DNA of 9,181 nt from Bordetella parapertussis (lineage in GTDB: Bacteria > Pseudomonadota > Gammaproteobacteria > Burkholderiales > SG8-39): contig CAMDRY010000098.1 in NCBI GenBank assembly GCA_945906975.1, positions 1-9,181 of the forward strand. The letters run 5' to 3'. The position numbers were made by a program, and so were the translations under genes. The notes beneath the pieces were generated by a model. The model saw nothing but the letters and a program-made list of their open reading frames with translations. It was not told the origin of the DNA and searched no databases. Shown one piece after another: positions 1 to 6,324 of the stretch (its first letter is position 1; the number at the start of each line of letters is the position of its first letter).

Positions 1-1
1 T

Positions 2-1129
2 GACCTGCATCCCTCGTACTTCGGCAACGTCGTCAAAGCCATGGGCAGCGCAAAGCAAGGCTATCCGGTGGTGACCCGCGTGCTGGGCAAGCACGCCCCG
101 GCCAGCAAAGCGGACAACGCCGCTTTCTTTGCCGCGCTGGCGGGCGACCTGCTCGCAACGGTCGACCGCGTCGAACGCCTCACGCCAACAATTGTTGAAA
201 TCGTGCTCAAGGCGCCGCTCGCGGCGCGAAAATTCCGCCCCGGCCAGTTTTACCGCCTGCAGAATTTTGAGACCCTGTCCCCGGTAAGCCACGGCACGCG
301 GCTGCAAATGGAAGGACTTGCGCTCACTGGCGCATGGACCGATCCTGACAAAGGTCTGGTGTCGACCATCGTTCTGGAAATGGGAGGATCGGCCGATTTG
401 TGCGCCATGTTAAAGCCAGGCGAACCAGTCGTATTGATGGGCCCGACCGGAACACCAACCCATATCGCACCGAATGAGACGGTGATCCTCGTCGGCGGCG
501 GCCTTGGCAATGCCGTGCTGTTCTCCATCGGACAGGCTTTCCGCACCCAGGGATCGAAGGTGCTTTATTTTGCCGGATACAAGAAAGTCATAGACCGCTA
601 CAAGGTCAGGGACATCGAGGCTGCAGCAGACGTCATTGTCTGGTGTTGCGACGAACAGCCCGGGTTCACGCCGGGGCGCCCCCAAGACCGGTCTTTTGTC
701 GGCAACATCGTCCAGGCCATGGATGCGTATGCCTCCGGACGACTTGGAAGCCCCGAGCTCGCCATGACCGAGGCCGACCGCCTCATCGCCATCGGCTCCG
801 ATCGCATGATGTCAGCCGTTGCCCGCGCCCGGCACGAGGTGTTGAAGCCGCACCTCAAGCCGCATCATTTCGCCATCGGTTCAATCAACTCGCCAATGCA
901 GTGCATGATGAAAGAAATCTGCGCGCAATGCCTGCAACCCCAGCGCGATCCGCATACCGGCAAGATCAGCTATGTCTTCTCCTGCTTCAACCAGGATCAG
1001 GACCTCGACTGCGTCGACTTTGCCGGATTATCCGAACGCTTGACGCAGAATTCACTGCAGGAAAAGCTGACCAAGCAATGGCTCGCCTACTGCATGCCTG
1101 ATTTGAAAAAGCAGCGCAGCCTGGTCTGA
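2..1129 (+). CDS. C-terminal part of a flavin/2Fe-2S oxidoreductase (ferredoxin reductase / PyrK-like module), 5' partial
   Basis: The reading frame is open to the left edge, so this is the end of a larger protein. The first Met codon (base 41) has no Shine-Dalgarno sequence before it, and residues upstream of it read DLHPSYFGNVVKA, which look like ordinary protein. Numbering from that Met, residues ~35-130 resemble an FAD-binding ferredoxin-reductase barrel, with RPGQFYRLQ around 66-74. Next comes an NAD(P)-binding half with ILVGGGLGNAV around 149-159. The C-terminus carries four cysteines, C288, C294, C297 and C315 (C-x5-C-x2-C-x17-C), like the 2Fe-2S site of the dihydroorotate dehydrogenase electron-transfer subunit (PyrK) and hydrogenase gamma subunits. 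A role moving electrons between NAD(P)H, flavin and an iron-sulfur centre follows from the family; the substrate is unknown. I infer that the missing N-terminal part holds further domains, perhaps a GltD-like dehydrogenase. Fold confidence is good, function low. Confidence 0.8.
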   Translation, partial: DLHPSYFGNVVKAMGSAKQGYPVVTRVLGKHAPASKADNAAFFAALAGDLLATVDRVERLTPTIVEIVLKAPLAARKFRPGQFYRLQNFETLSPVSHGTRLQMEGLALTGAWTDPDKGLVSTIVLEMGGSADLCAMLKPGEPVVLMGPTGTPTHIAPNETVILVGGGLGNAVLFSIGQAFRTQGSKVLYFAGYKKVIDRYKVRDIEAAADVIVWCCDEQPGFTPGRPQDRSFVGNIVQAMDAYASGRLGSPELAMTEADRLIAIGSDRMMSAVARARHEVLKPHLKPHHFAIGSINSPMQCMMKEICAQCLQPQRDPHTGKISYVFSCFNQDQDLDCVDFAGLSERLTQNSLQEKLTKQWLAYCMPDLKKQRSLV

Positions 1130-1162
1130 TTAAAAGCGCATCTTCCGGCGTAGCGATTCGAA

Positions 1163-1176
1163 AGCCGCCTTCGGCT
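1163..1176. other. Short perfect hairpin downstream of the oxidoreductase gene
   Basis: AGCCG (1163-1167) and CGGCT (1172-1176) form a 5-bp stem with a CCTT loop 34 bases after the oxidoreductase stop. No T tract follows. It could help stabilise the 3' end of the transcript, but such a short stem may be chance in GC-rich DNA. Confidence 0.3.
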
Positions 1177-1250
1177 AGGCGCCAAGCAAGCACTGATCAA
1201 GTCCTGCAAATAAGAGTCCCTTGACAAGCTTCCCTCTGACCTGGTGGATG

Positions 1251-1269
1251 AAGGGGCTTGTCCCCTTTT
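1251..1269 (+). terminator. Rho-independent terminator-like hairpin between convergent genes
   Basis: AAGGGG (1251-1256) pairs perfectly with CCCCTT (1262-1267) around a 5-base loop, and the T run continues to 1269. It lies about 120 bases after the oxidoreductase stop and about 60 bases beyond the tetR stop on the other strand. The T run favours termination of the + strand gene; on the - strand the stem has no U tract, so any effect on tetR would be weaker. Confidence 0.55.
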
Positions 1270-1328
1270 CAGTGAATCCCTGATTATTTTCCGGCCGAGA
1301 GCATAGCCCGCGAGGTACATAGGCGACG

Positions 1329-1994
1329 TCAGTCCTTGTGCTTGCGCAGATGATTGAGCACGACCTCGGTGATATGGGCAAGGTGATCCGCTTGCGCGAC
1401 CGGCGACATCAGATCGCGTCCCAGCACGGTCGAAAGGGTGTAGCGATTGGACAGATAAAAGTAGCCCAGAGCCGCGATCATGATATAGATCTGGCTTGGA
1501 TCCAGGCCGCTCCGAAAGACCCCGCATTCCTGTCCGCGCACCAGCAGCGCCCGCAGCATGCCCAGCGCAGGAGATACCAGGTCGGTGAGGTGCTTTGACT
1601 TTTTCAGGAACTTCGCCTGATGCTGGTTCTCGGTGTTGAGCAGCCGGATGAATTCAGGATGCGCGACGTAATAACTCCAGGTGAACTCCACCAGACGCGA
1701 TATCCCGGGTATCGGCTCAAGGTGATCGAGCCTTAATTTGCTCTCCGCGCGCCAGAACCCCAGATAAGCCTCCTCGAGCACGGCAACGAACAGCTTGTCC
1801 TTGCTGTCAAAATAATAGTAGAGCATGCGCTCGTTGCTACGCGCCCTGGCCGCGATCTGATCGACGCGCGCCCCGCCCAGCCCATTGCGCGCGAACTCGG
1901 TGGTGGCGGCGGCAAGGATGCGTGCCTTGGTGCGGTGCGGATCGCGCTTCACCTTGTCTGCTGCCACGGTCTTGCATGGAGCGGGTTGGGCCAT
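1329..1994 (-). CDS. TetR/AcrR-family transcriptional regulator
   Basis: This 221-residue protein has the usual length and layout of a TetR repressor. The N-terminal DNA-binding region runs from about residue 20 to 69. It opens with RTKARILAAATTEFARNG, continues into the helix-turn-helix (ARVDQIAARARSNERMLYYYF) and ends with SKDKLF, all close to the family consensus. The rest is a mostly helical ligand-binding and dimerisation domain containing HPEFIRLLNTENQHQAKFLKKSK. I chose the ATG at 1994; a TTG three codons upstream (2003) is also open, and neither has a strong Shine-Dalgarno sequence. The usual mechanism is binding as a dimer to a palindrome and release by a small molecule; the ligand cannot be read. 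No gene is divergent from it: it points into gene 1 and follows the TPR lipoprotein gene on the same strand with a 127-base gap. Its target is therefore not obvious, although autoregulation is common in the family. Confidence 0.93.
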   Translation of the reverse strand: MAQPAPCKTVAADKVKRDPHRTKARILAAATTEFARNGLGGARVDQIAARARSNERMLYYYFDSKDKLFVAVLEEAYLGFWRAESKLRLDHLEPIPGISRLVEFTWSYYVAHPEFIRLLNTENQHQAKFLKKSKHLTDLVSPALGMLRALLVRGQECGVFRSGLDPSQIYIMIAALGYFYLSNRYTLSTVLGRDLMSPVAQADHLAHITEVVLNHLRKHKD

Positions 1995-2010
1995 TTTTTG
2001 CAAATTTTTC

Positions 2011-2033
2011 TTTTCGGAAACGGACTCGGAAAA
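2011..2033. promoter_or_regulatory. Possible operator upstream of tetR
   Basis: The sequence TCGGAAA occurs twice, at 2014-2020 and 2026-2032, 12 bases apart. The whole block is also bounded by inverted 5-base arms, TTTTC at 2011-2015 and GAAAA at 2029-2033. It begins 17 bases upstream of the chosen tetR start, where an autoregulatory operator would be expected. The symmetry is imperfect and the assignment is inference. Confidence 0.3.
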
Positions 2034-2121
2034 TGCTGCCGATGCTGAGATTGTCGGACTGCCTGTGCATTAGTTCCAGCAGTTTAGCCGAGCATCACCT
2101 GCCGCATCGCCCGGCACTCCC

Positions 2122-2871
2122 CTAGCGGCTGCCTGCAATCTGCAAAAGCTGTGAGGCGAGACCTGGATTGAGTTTTACGAGTCGCTCATGGATGGCAGCC
2201 AGTTCGGCGCGTCTGCCGGTGCGCGCATAGCTCACGCCCAGACCGTACCAAGCGTCGGCCATACCCGCGTCAAGACCGATCGCCTGCACGTAGCTCGGGG
2301 CCGCGCGTTCGTAAAGATTGATGTCCCGATAACTCTCGCCGAGCAGGAAAAAGCTCATTGCCGAATCAGACTTGATCAGCAACGCCTGCTCGATGGTGCG
2401 TATGGCACGCTCGGGTTCGTTGATGGTGCGATACGACTGTGCGAGCAGGTTCCAGGTGTAGATATCGTCCGGGCTCAGGCGTATAGCCGTCAGGTAGCAG
2501 GGAATCGCCTGCACGTGCTGGCCCATTTGCGTGTTGGCGAACCCGGCAATCAGCCACCAGTCGTGGCTATTGCCGTCACGCTGCAGCTTGCCCTGGGCCA
2601 GCGTGAGGATTCCCGGCCAGTCGTTTTTGGCCTCAAGCTCGGAAATACGCCGCACATTGGCATCGTCGGCGTGGCCGGACAGCTTGCTTGCCACGTTAAC
2701 CCCGGTACTGATCAGCGACAAAGCGGTGCAAGCGCCCAGGGCAAGCATGACAATCAGGGCAGACGCGGCACCGGCAAGCCGCGCCACAAGCAAGCGCGGC
2801 GCTTCAGACCTTGTTTTGATAGACGTAGGCCTGCTGCTTGACCTCGGATTCACTGTCGCGGCGCAAGGCAT
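2122..2871 (-). CDS. TPR-repeat lipoprotein
   Basis: An exported protein with four back-to-back 34-residue tetratricopeptide repeats, beginning at HDWWLIAGF, IYTWNLLAQ, AMSFFLLGE and ADAWYGLGV and running nearly to the C-terminus. Before them is a hydrophobic stretch ending in a lipobox, LALGAC, so it is probably lipidated at that Cys and anchored in a membrane facing the periplasm. TPR arrays mediate protein contacts; the partner is unknown. The start is uncertain. ATG 2871 has AAGGCGG six bases upstream but overlaps the DUF3460 gene by 68 bases and gives a long (about 28-residue), Arg-rich n-region. TTG 2793 overlaps nothing and leaves a textbook 22-residue lipoprotein signal, but its SD (AAGG) is distant. 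GTG at 2853 or 2787 is also open. Mature sequence and stop are the same for all. It is probably co-transcribed with DUF3460, and no clear terminator follows it. Confidence 0.85.
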   Translation of the reverse strand: MPCAATVNPRSSSRPTSIKTRSEAPRLLVARLAGAASALIVMLALGACTALSLISTGVNVASKLSGHADDANVRRISELEAKNDWPGILTLAQGKLQRDGNSHDWWLIAGFANTQMGQHVQAIPCYLTAIRLSPDDIYTWNLLAQSYRTINEPERAIRTIEQALLIKSDSAMSFFLLGESYRDINLYERAAPSYVQAIGLDAGMADAWYGLGVSYARTGRRAELAAIHERLVKLNPGLASQLLQIAGSR

Positions 2872-2995
2872 CAGGATCCGCCTTTTTGTCCCACCACATC
2901 GCGCGGCCCTTTTTTTGTTCTTCGACAATCTGCGGCTTTTTCGCCAACAGGTCGCGCATGAACAGGGTGATTTCGGATTCGTAATTACGATTCAT
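2804..2995 (-). CDS. DUF3460 family protein
   Basis: A 63-residue protein matching the DUF3460 pattern as I know it: a short acidic/aromatic start (NYESEITLFMRDL), a centre with EEQKKGRAMWWDKK, and the near-invariant end VKQQAYVYQ. There is no signal peptide or membrane segment, so it should be a small, mostly helical, highly charged cytoplasmic protein. The family is typical of Betaproteobacteria and has no established function that I know of. ATG 2995 is chosen because AGGAA (3004-3008) lies eight bases upstream; a TTG eight codons earlier (3019) is open but the good SD falls downstream of it. The gene is first in a probable two-gene unit with the TPR lipoprotein, whose reading frame overlaps its end if ATG 2871 is used. 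A TATAAT box lies 48 bases upstream of the start. Confidence 0.9.
   Translation of the reverse strand: MNRNYESEITLFMRDLLAKKPQIVEEQKKGRAMWWDKKADPDALRRDSESEVKQQAYVYQNKV
2878..2884 (-). promoter_or_regulatory. Candidate ribosome binding site for the TPR lipoprotein gene
   Basis: Read on the - strand this is AAGGCGG, one mismatch from AAGGAGG, six bases before the ATG at 2871. It lies inside the DUF3460 coding sequence, so its form may be fixed by that gene's codons. It is the main argument for the long start over TTG 2793. Confidence 0.35.
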
Positions 2996-3036
2996 GGCGG
3001 TGCTTCCTGGGTTATGCAATGGACGCGTCGTGCAAT

Positions 3037-3052
3037 GCGCTGATTATAGCGC
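3037..3052 (-). promoter_or_regulatory. Promoter -10 element inside a palindrome, upstream of DUF3460
   Basis: On the - strand a perfect TATAAT (3043-3048) lies 47 bases before the DUF3460 ATG. It is embedded in GCGCTATAATCAGCGC, whose outer 5-base arms (3037-3041 and 3048-3052) are perfectly complementary. No good -35 hexamer is visible 16-18 bases upstream, where the DNA is GC-rich, so the promoter may be weak or need an activator. The palindrome could be an operator overlapping the -10, or a weak hairpin at the end of the DUF1501 transcript. Confidence 0.45.
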
Positions 3053-3083
3053 GTCACACAGCTTCCGCCCCATGCGCCGGGAC

Positions 3084-4241
3084 CTAAGTCCGGAGAAGAT
3101 CGACCGGCTGGAAACGCCCGCCCAGAGCGGCTTTTGCGTCGTTGCCCCACCACTTTTCCAGAACCGTGGCATAGAGGCTGCGAAAATCAATGCTGTGGAC
3201 GAGATTGCCGTTGTCCAACCGGTCCAGTTGCGGTGCCGGACCATACAGCCCGCCGCGAACCTGGCCGCCCATGGCGAAATGGCTGTTGGCGGTGCCATGG
3301 TCGGTGCCGTTGGAATTGTTTTCCGCTGCGCGGCGCCCGAATTCGGCGTAGGTCATCACCAGTGCCGAGTTCCAGCGGTTGAGTTCCTGCAAGGCCGCCT
3401 TGAACGCGACCAGGCCCTCGGCCAGTTGCTTGAGCAGGTTGGCCTGTTGTCCCGGCTGATTCTGGTGGGTATCAAAGCCATTCAAGCTGACCCGCACCGC
3501 GGCAACGCCAGCCTGACTGGCAATCACCTGCGAGGCTGTGCGCAGGGCGTTGCCAAACTCGCCATTGGGAAACTCGGTGCGCAGTGGCGCACCGGCGCCA
3601 AGCTTGCCCGCGGCCTGGACGATCTCGCCTTCGACCTTGAGAATATGCGAGAGCGCCGCGTTGCCGCGCTTCGCCGATGGCGTGGCAAGCCGCGACTGGC
3701 GCAGGAACTGTTCGGTGTTGCTCAGCGCGACCGCGCGTGCTCCACCTGCAAACGGCCCCATCTCCTGGCTGCCCACCACTACGCCGTCTGCGACATAGCC
3801 CGCGGGAACCGGGTTGGCGGCAAACGCGCGCGCCAGCCAGCCTTCAGTGAGGTACTGCTCGCTGCCGGAGGCCGTGTCCCATATCTCGATGGAACGAAAA
3901 TGCGACTGATTGGGCTTGGGGTAACCGAGGCCTTGCACCACGGCCAGTTCTCGCCCCTGCCACAACGACATCAGCGCGCCAAGCGAAGGATGCAGTCCCA
4001 CGCGGTCGGACAATTGCATCACCTCCTCGCGCTTGATGGCGATGCGCGGCCGCAGGCGGTAGTAGTTCGGATCGGCGTAAGGCACGACCGTATTGAGCCC
4101 GTCATTACCGCCTTTTAACTCCACCAGCACCAGCAGGTTGCGATAGCCATACGGCGCAGCGACGCCCGCGGCAATGGCCCCCGGCATCCAGGCGCTCACC
4201 ACGGAGCCCGCCGCCAATCCAAGAAAGTCCCGTCGCAACAT
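3084..4241 (-). CDS. DUF1501 family protein, probably Tat-exported
   Basis: A 385-residue member of DUF1501, a family distantly related to alkaline phosphatases and sulfatases. The N-terminus, MLRRDFLGLAAG then a hydrophobic run to about AIAAG, is a twin-arginine signal, predicting export of the folded protein. Family motifs are GGNDGLNTVVP (44-54), NQSHFRSIEIWDTA (~111-124), GFDTHQNQ (255-262), MTYAEFGRR (296-304) and GTDHGTANSHF (312-322). The Asp and His residues in these would be candidate metal or catalytic positions by analogy with the phosphatase superfamily; no activity is established. ATG 4241 is preferred because GGAG (4248-4251) lies six bases before it but directly abuts the alternative ATG at 4247. 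The DUF1800 stop lies just upstream, so the two are very likely co-transcribed and translationally coupled, as in many other bacteria. No truncation or frameshift is visible. Confidence 0.93.
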   Translation of the reverse strand: MLRRDFLGLAAGSVVSAWMPGAIAAGVAAPYGYRNLLVLVELKGGNDGLNTVVPYADPNYYRLRPRIAIKREEVMQLSDRVGLHPSLGALMSLWQGRELAVVQGLGYPKPNQSHFRSIEIWDTASGSEQYLTEGWLARAFAANPVPAGYVADGVVVGSQEMGPFAGGARAVALSNTEQFLRQSRLATPSAKRGNAALSHILKVEGEIVQAAGKLGAGAPLRTEFPNGEFGNALRTASQVIASQAGVAAVRVSLNGFDTHQNQPGQQANLLKQLAEGLVAFKAALQELNRWNSALVMTYAEFGRRAAENNSNGTDHGTANSHFAMGGQVRGGLYGPAPQLDRLDNGNLVHSIDFRSLYATVLEKWWGNDAKAALGGRFQPVDLLRT

Positions 4242-4247
4242 ATTCAT

Positions 4248-4251
4248 CTCC
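4248..4251 (-). promoter_or_regulatory. Ribosome binding site deciding the DUF1501 start
   Basis: GGAG on the - strand is directly next to the first ATG (4247) but six bases from the second (4241). Normal spacing therefore favours the second ATG, which also puts the twin-arginine motif at residues 3-4. The site lies between the DUF1800 stop and the DUF1501 start. Confidence 0.6.
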
Positions 4252-4254
4252 GGC

Positions 4255-5781
4255 TTATTTCAACTGAAATGCAGGATCGAGCACGAGCTGGCGCAGCCAA
4301 TCCTTCTCCGCAAGCGTGCCCGGCGTCATCAGCGCATCGTCGACAGGGTCGGTGGCGAGCACCGCGCGCCGCGCCAGCGGCGCATAGCCGCCCAGCCCCT
4401 TGAACCATGCCGCGCTATCAAAATGAATGTCCGTCAGCGCGCGCACAAAGCGCTCGCGCCCCTCCTCGCCCAGCCGACCCTGGCCTTTGACCTTGGCGAA
4501 GTCCTTCATCCGCGCGCCGTCGGCCATCGCCTGGTTCGACATGGCCTGGGGCGGCATCTCCTGCGCGCGAAACAGTCGCTCAAGGAATTGCTTGCGCGCC
4601 AGCAAGGTGCTCGAATTGATCCACGCCTCGCCGCCGGGCCAGCCCTTGACGTTGGGCGGGGCAAACAGGTTCTGGCCAAGACTGGCGGTGACCATGGCAA
4701 AGGGCAGCGCATCACCGGTCTGGAACTGAAAACTGCGTACAGTTCCGACGACCAGGTCGGCCGGGGACTTGACCAGGCTGCCGCGCGCCTCCTGCGACCA
4801 GAACGCCGGAGACAGCAACAGCCAGCGCAGCGCGGTGCGCGTGTCATAACCGCTTTCACGAAAACGCGCGGCAATGCGCCTGACTTCGCGCTCATCGGGC
4901 AGCGGCGAGACGAATTCGCGCCACAGCTTGCGCGTGATGAATTCGGCCGTCGCCGGTCGCGCCAGCAGGATGTCGAGTACGGCGTCGCCGTCAAAGTTGC
5001 CGCTGGCGCCGAGCACCGTTTTCTGCCCCTCGTCGTGCAAGAAAGGCCGCCAGCGGTGTTCGCCGGTCTCCGGCTCGATGGACCAGCCGGTAAATGCGCG
5101 CGCGGCCTCGCGAATATCCGCCTCACCGTACTGGCCCTCGCCCATGGTGAACAACTCCATCACCTCGCGCGCAAAATTCTCGTTCGGCTGTCCCTTGCGA
5201 TTGCTCGCCGAGTCGAGGTAAAGAATCATCGCCGGGTCCTTGGCGGCGGCGTGGAGCAAGGCGGCGAAATTGCCAAGGGCATGCTGGCGCAGCAACAGGT
5301 TCTGGCGATACATCAGCTGCACGTACCTGACTTTTTGCTGGCTGGAGACAAAGTGGTTGTGCCAGAACAGCGTCATGCGCTCGACCAGGGGCGAAGGCGT
5401 GACAATCATCTCCGCCAGCCACCAGCCGCGCAACTCAAAGCCGCGCCTTACCTGCTCCTGCTGGAAGGCCTTGCGCGCCGACTCTCCGGCATCGCGCAAC
5501 TGCCGTGGCGGCGTGATGGCTTCGTTGACCCACGCCGGTACTGGCTGTGCTGCGACTGTCCTGGCGGGCCGCAACAGGCGCTCAACCGCCTGTTCGCGGG
5601 TGAGCATGGAGAATTCGGCGATTTCTCCCGGACTGGCGCCAAATCCGCTGCGATTGAGCAAATGCCGGGCTTCGTCAAATCCCATCCCGGCGCCGTTCGC
5701 GCGTACGCTAGGCGAAAAAACCAAGACGCCCAGACCGAGCAGCAGCACCCAGTAGCCAATACGCGTCAGTAGATATCTCAT
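4255..5781 (-). CDS. DUF1800 family protein, exported
   Basis: A 508-residue protein with DUF1800 hallmarks: HLLNRSGFG (40-48), RGWWLAEM (~118-125), LFWHNHFVS (138-146), NENFAREVMELFTMGEGQY (200-218), ARAFTGW (227-233) and a late NVKGWPGG. The N-terminus has a basic MRYLLTR, a hydrophobic stretch and then SVRANG, a likely Sec signal peptide. The frame stays open for 58 codons upstream, but those run into the preceding gene and show no signal sequence, so ATG 5781 is chosen. It has no convincing Shine-Dalgarno sequence, and an out-of-frame ATG sits five bases upstream at 5786, so translation may depend on coupling to the preceding gene. DUF1800 and DUF1501 genes commonly sit side by side, implying joint action outside the cytoplasm, but the activity is unknown. 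Conserved NENFARE-type residues suggest a real, intact gene. Confidence 0.93.
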   Translation of the reverse strand: MRYLLTRIGYWVLLLGLGVLVFSPSVRANGAGMGFDEARHLLNRSGFGASPGEIAEFSMLTREQAVERLLRPARTVAAQPVPAWVNEAITPPRQLRDAGESARKAFQQEQVRRGFELRGWWLAEMIVTPSPLVERMTLFWHNHFVSSQQKVRYVQLMYRQNLLLRQHALGNFAALLHAAAKDPAMILYLDSASNRKGQPNENFAREVMELFTMGEGQYGEADIREAARAFTGWSIEPETGEHRWRPFLHDEGQKTVLGASGNFDGDAVLDILLARPATAEFITRKLWREFVSPLPDEREVRRIAARFRESGYDTRTALRWLLLSPAFWSQEARGSLVKSPADLVVGTVRSFQFQTGDALPFAMVTASLGQNLFAPPNVKGWPGGEAWINSSTLLARKQFLERLFRAQEMPPQAMSNQAMADGARMKDFAKVKGQGRLGEEGRERFVRALTDIHFDSAAWFKGLGGYAPLARRAVLATDPVDDALMTPGTLAEKDWLRQLVLDPAFQLK

Positions 5782-5827
5782 GTCATGGGAACCAAGACGG
5801 GGACGAAGGATATCGAAGCGCGTCGCC

Positions 5828-6145
5828 CTAGGGCCGCTGTGGCCGGCCCTGCCCCTGGCCTTGCCCTTGCCAGGATCGCTGTCCGCCCGACTGACCGCCG
5901 TAAATATCCCGCCCATGATCGCTGATGTCGCGGCGCAGTTGCTGGCGCTCGTCACTGCTCATCGAGCGCCTCTCGGTCTGGCGGTCGCGCTCATCGCGAC
6001 GATCGGCGCGCTCGCGAACCGCGCGATCGCGCTCCGCCGGCGACATCTGTTGCCACCGCTGGCGATCGGGCGATTGCTGTGCCCCCGCCCACGTCGGGGC
6101 CAGAGCGAGGGCGCACAGCAAGGTGGCGACGATGTGGGCGTTCAT
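5828..6145 (-). CDS. Small secreted Arg/Gln-rich hypothetical protein
   Basis: A 105-residue protein starting with a clear signal peptide; cleavage is likely after AGA at about residue 22, before QQSPDRQ. The mature part is extremely polar: an Arg-, Asp- and Glu-rich segment from ~25 to 80, probably helical, with two similar motifs (MSPAERDRAVRE and MSSDERQQLRRDISDHGRDIY). A glycine/glutamine tail follows, containing GQGQGQG and ending RPQRP. It is probably periplasmic. I do not recognise a characterised family, though similar MSPEER/QLRRDI-type proteins are common in Betaproteobacteria. ATG 6145 is supported by AGGA six bases upstream (6152-6155) and by the signal peptide. It lies 46 bases upstream of DUF1800 on the same strand and may head that operon. 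The base composition of the tail is repetitive, so homology searches may give spurious low-complexity hits. Confidence 0.8.
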   Translation of the reverse strand: MNAHIVATLLCALALAPTWAGAQQSPDRQRWQQMSPAERDRAVRERADRRDERDRQTERRSMSSDERQQLRRDISDHGRDIYGGQSGGQRSWQGQGQGQGRPQRP

Positions 6146-6157
6146 GGTCTTTCCTTT

Positions 6158-6170
6158 GCCGCGAAGCGGC
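6158..6170 (-). other. Hairpin just upstream of the secreted-protein ribosome binding site
   Basis: GCCGC (6158-6162) and GCGGC (6166-6170) form a perfect 5-bp GC stem with a 3-base loop. It ends three bases before the AGGA site for the gene starting at 6145. In the mRNA it would stand immediately 5' of the ribosome binding site, where it could protect the end or modulate access. Function is inference. Confidence 0.4.
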
Positions 6171-6211
6171 GATTTAACAAAAAAACATCCAATTGCGTGT
6201 TATCCGGGGCG

Positions 6212-6227
6212 ACCGGGCTTTCCCGGT
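6212..6227. other. Perfect 6-bp hairpin in the divergent region
   Basis: ACCGGG (6212-6217) and CCCGGT (6222-6227) form a stem with a 4-base loop. On the - strand it would lie in the leader of the secreted-protein mRNA if that is long enough. No adjacent T tract supports a terminator: the nearest T run on the - strand begins about 27 bases further on. Confidence 0.4.
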
Positions 6228-6313
6228 ACAAGGAGAAAGACCCGCCCTCCAGCCTAACAAGCTTCCTTGCCAAGACTCCTCGTCAAGGTCTCGTCTGCTC
6301 TGTTGATGACGCA

Positions 6314-6324
6314 TGGTAATACCA
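6314..6324. promoter_or_regulatory. 11-base palindrome, possible operator
   Basis: TGGTAATACCA is a perfect palindrome about one central base. It lies 135 bases upstream of the response-regulator start and 168 bases upstream of the secreted-protein start, so it could be a protein-binding site for either promoter. No known motif is matched. Confidence 0.3.

Noticed and set aside
2188..2841. 217-codon open frame on the + strand
   Set aside because: Antisense to the TPR lipoprotein, whose four regular 34-residue repeats show which strand is coding.
2994..4118. 374-codon open frame on the + strand
   Set aside because: Antisense to DUF1501; no recognisable motif and no ribosome binding site.
4174..5772. 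532-codon open frame on the + strand
   Set aside because: It is fully antisense to DUF1800, whose motifs are unmistakable. The translation is rich in Arg, Gln, Ala and His with no domain, as expected of a shadow frame in GC-rich DNA.
5840..5880. Short tandem repeat at the 3' end of the small secreted-protein gene
   Set aside because: It encodes the GQGQGQG tail in frame; low-complexity coding rather than an independent repeat or CRISPR.
5782..5955. N-terminal extension of DUF1800 to base 5955
   Set aside because: The added 58 residues overlap the small secreted-protein gene and would bury the signal peptide; family similarity starts after 5781.
6186..6300. Possible known riboswitch (cyclic-di-GMP or other class) in the divergent region
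   Set aside because: The order of conserved bases does not fit any class I can recall; only generic hairpins remain.
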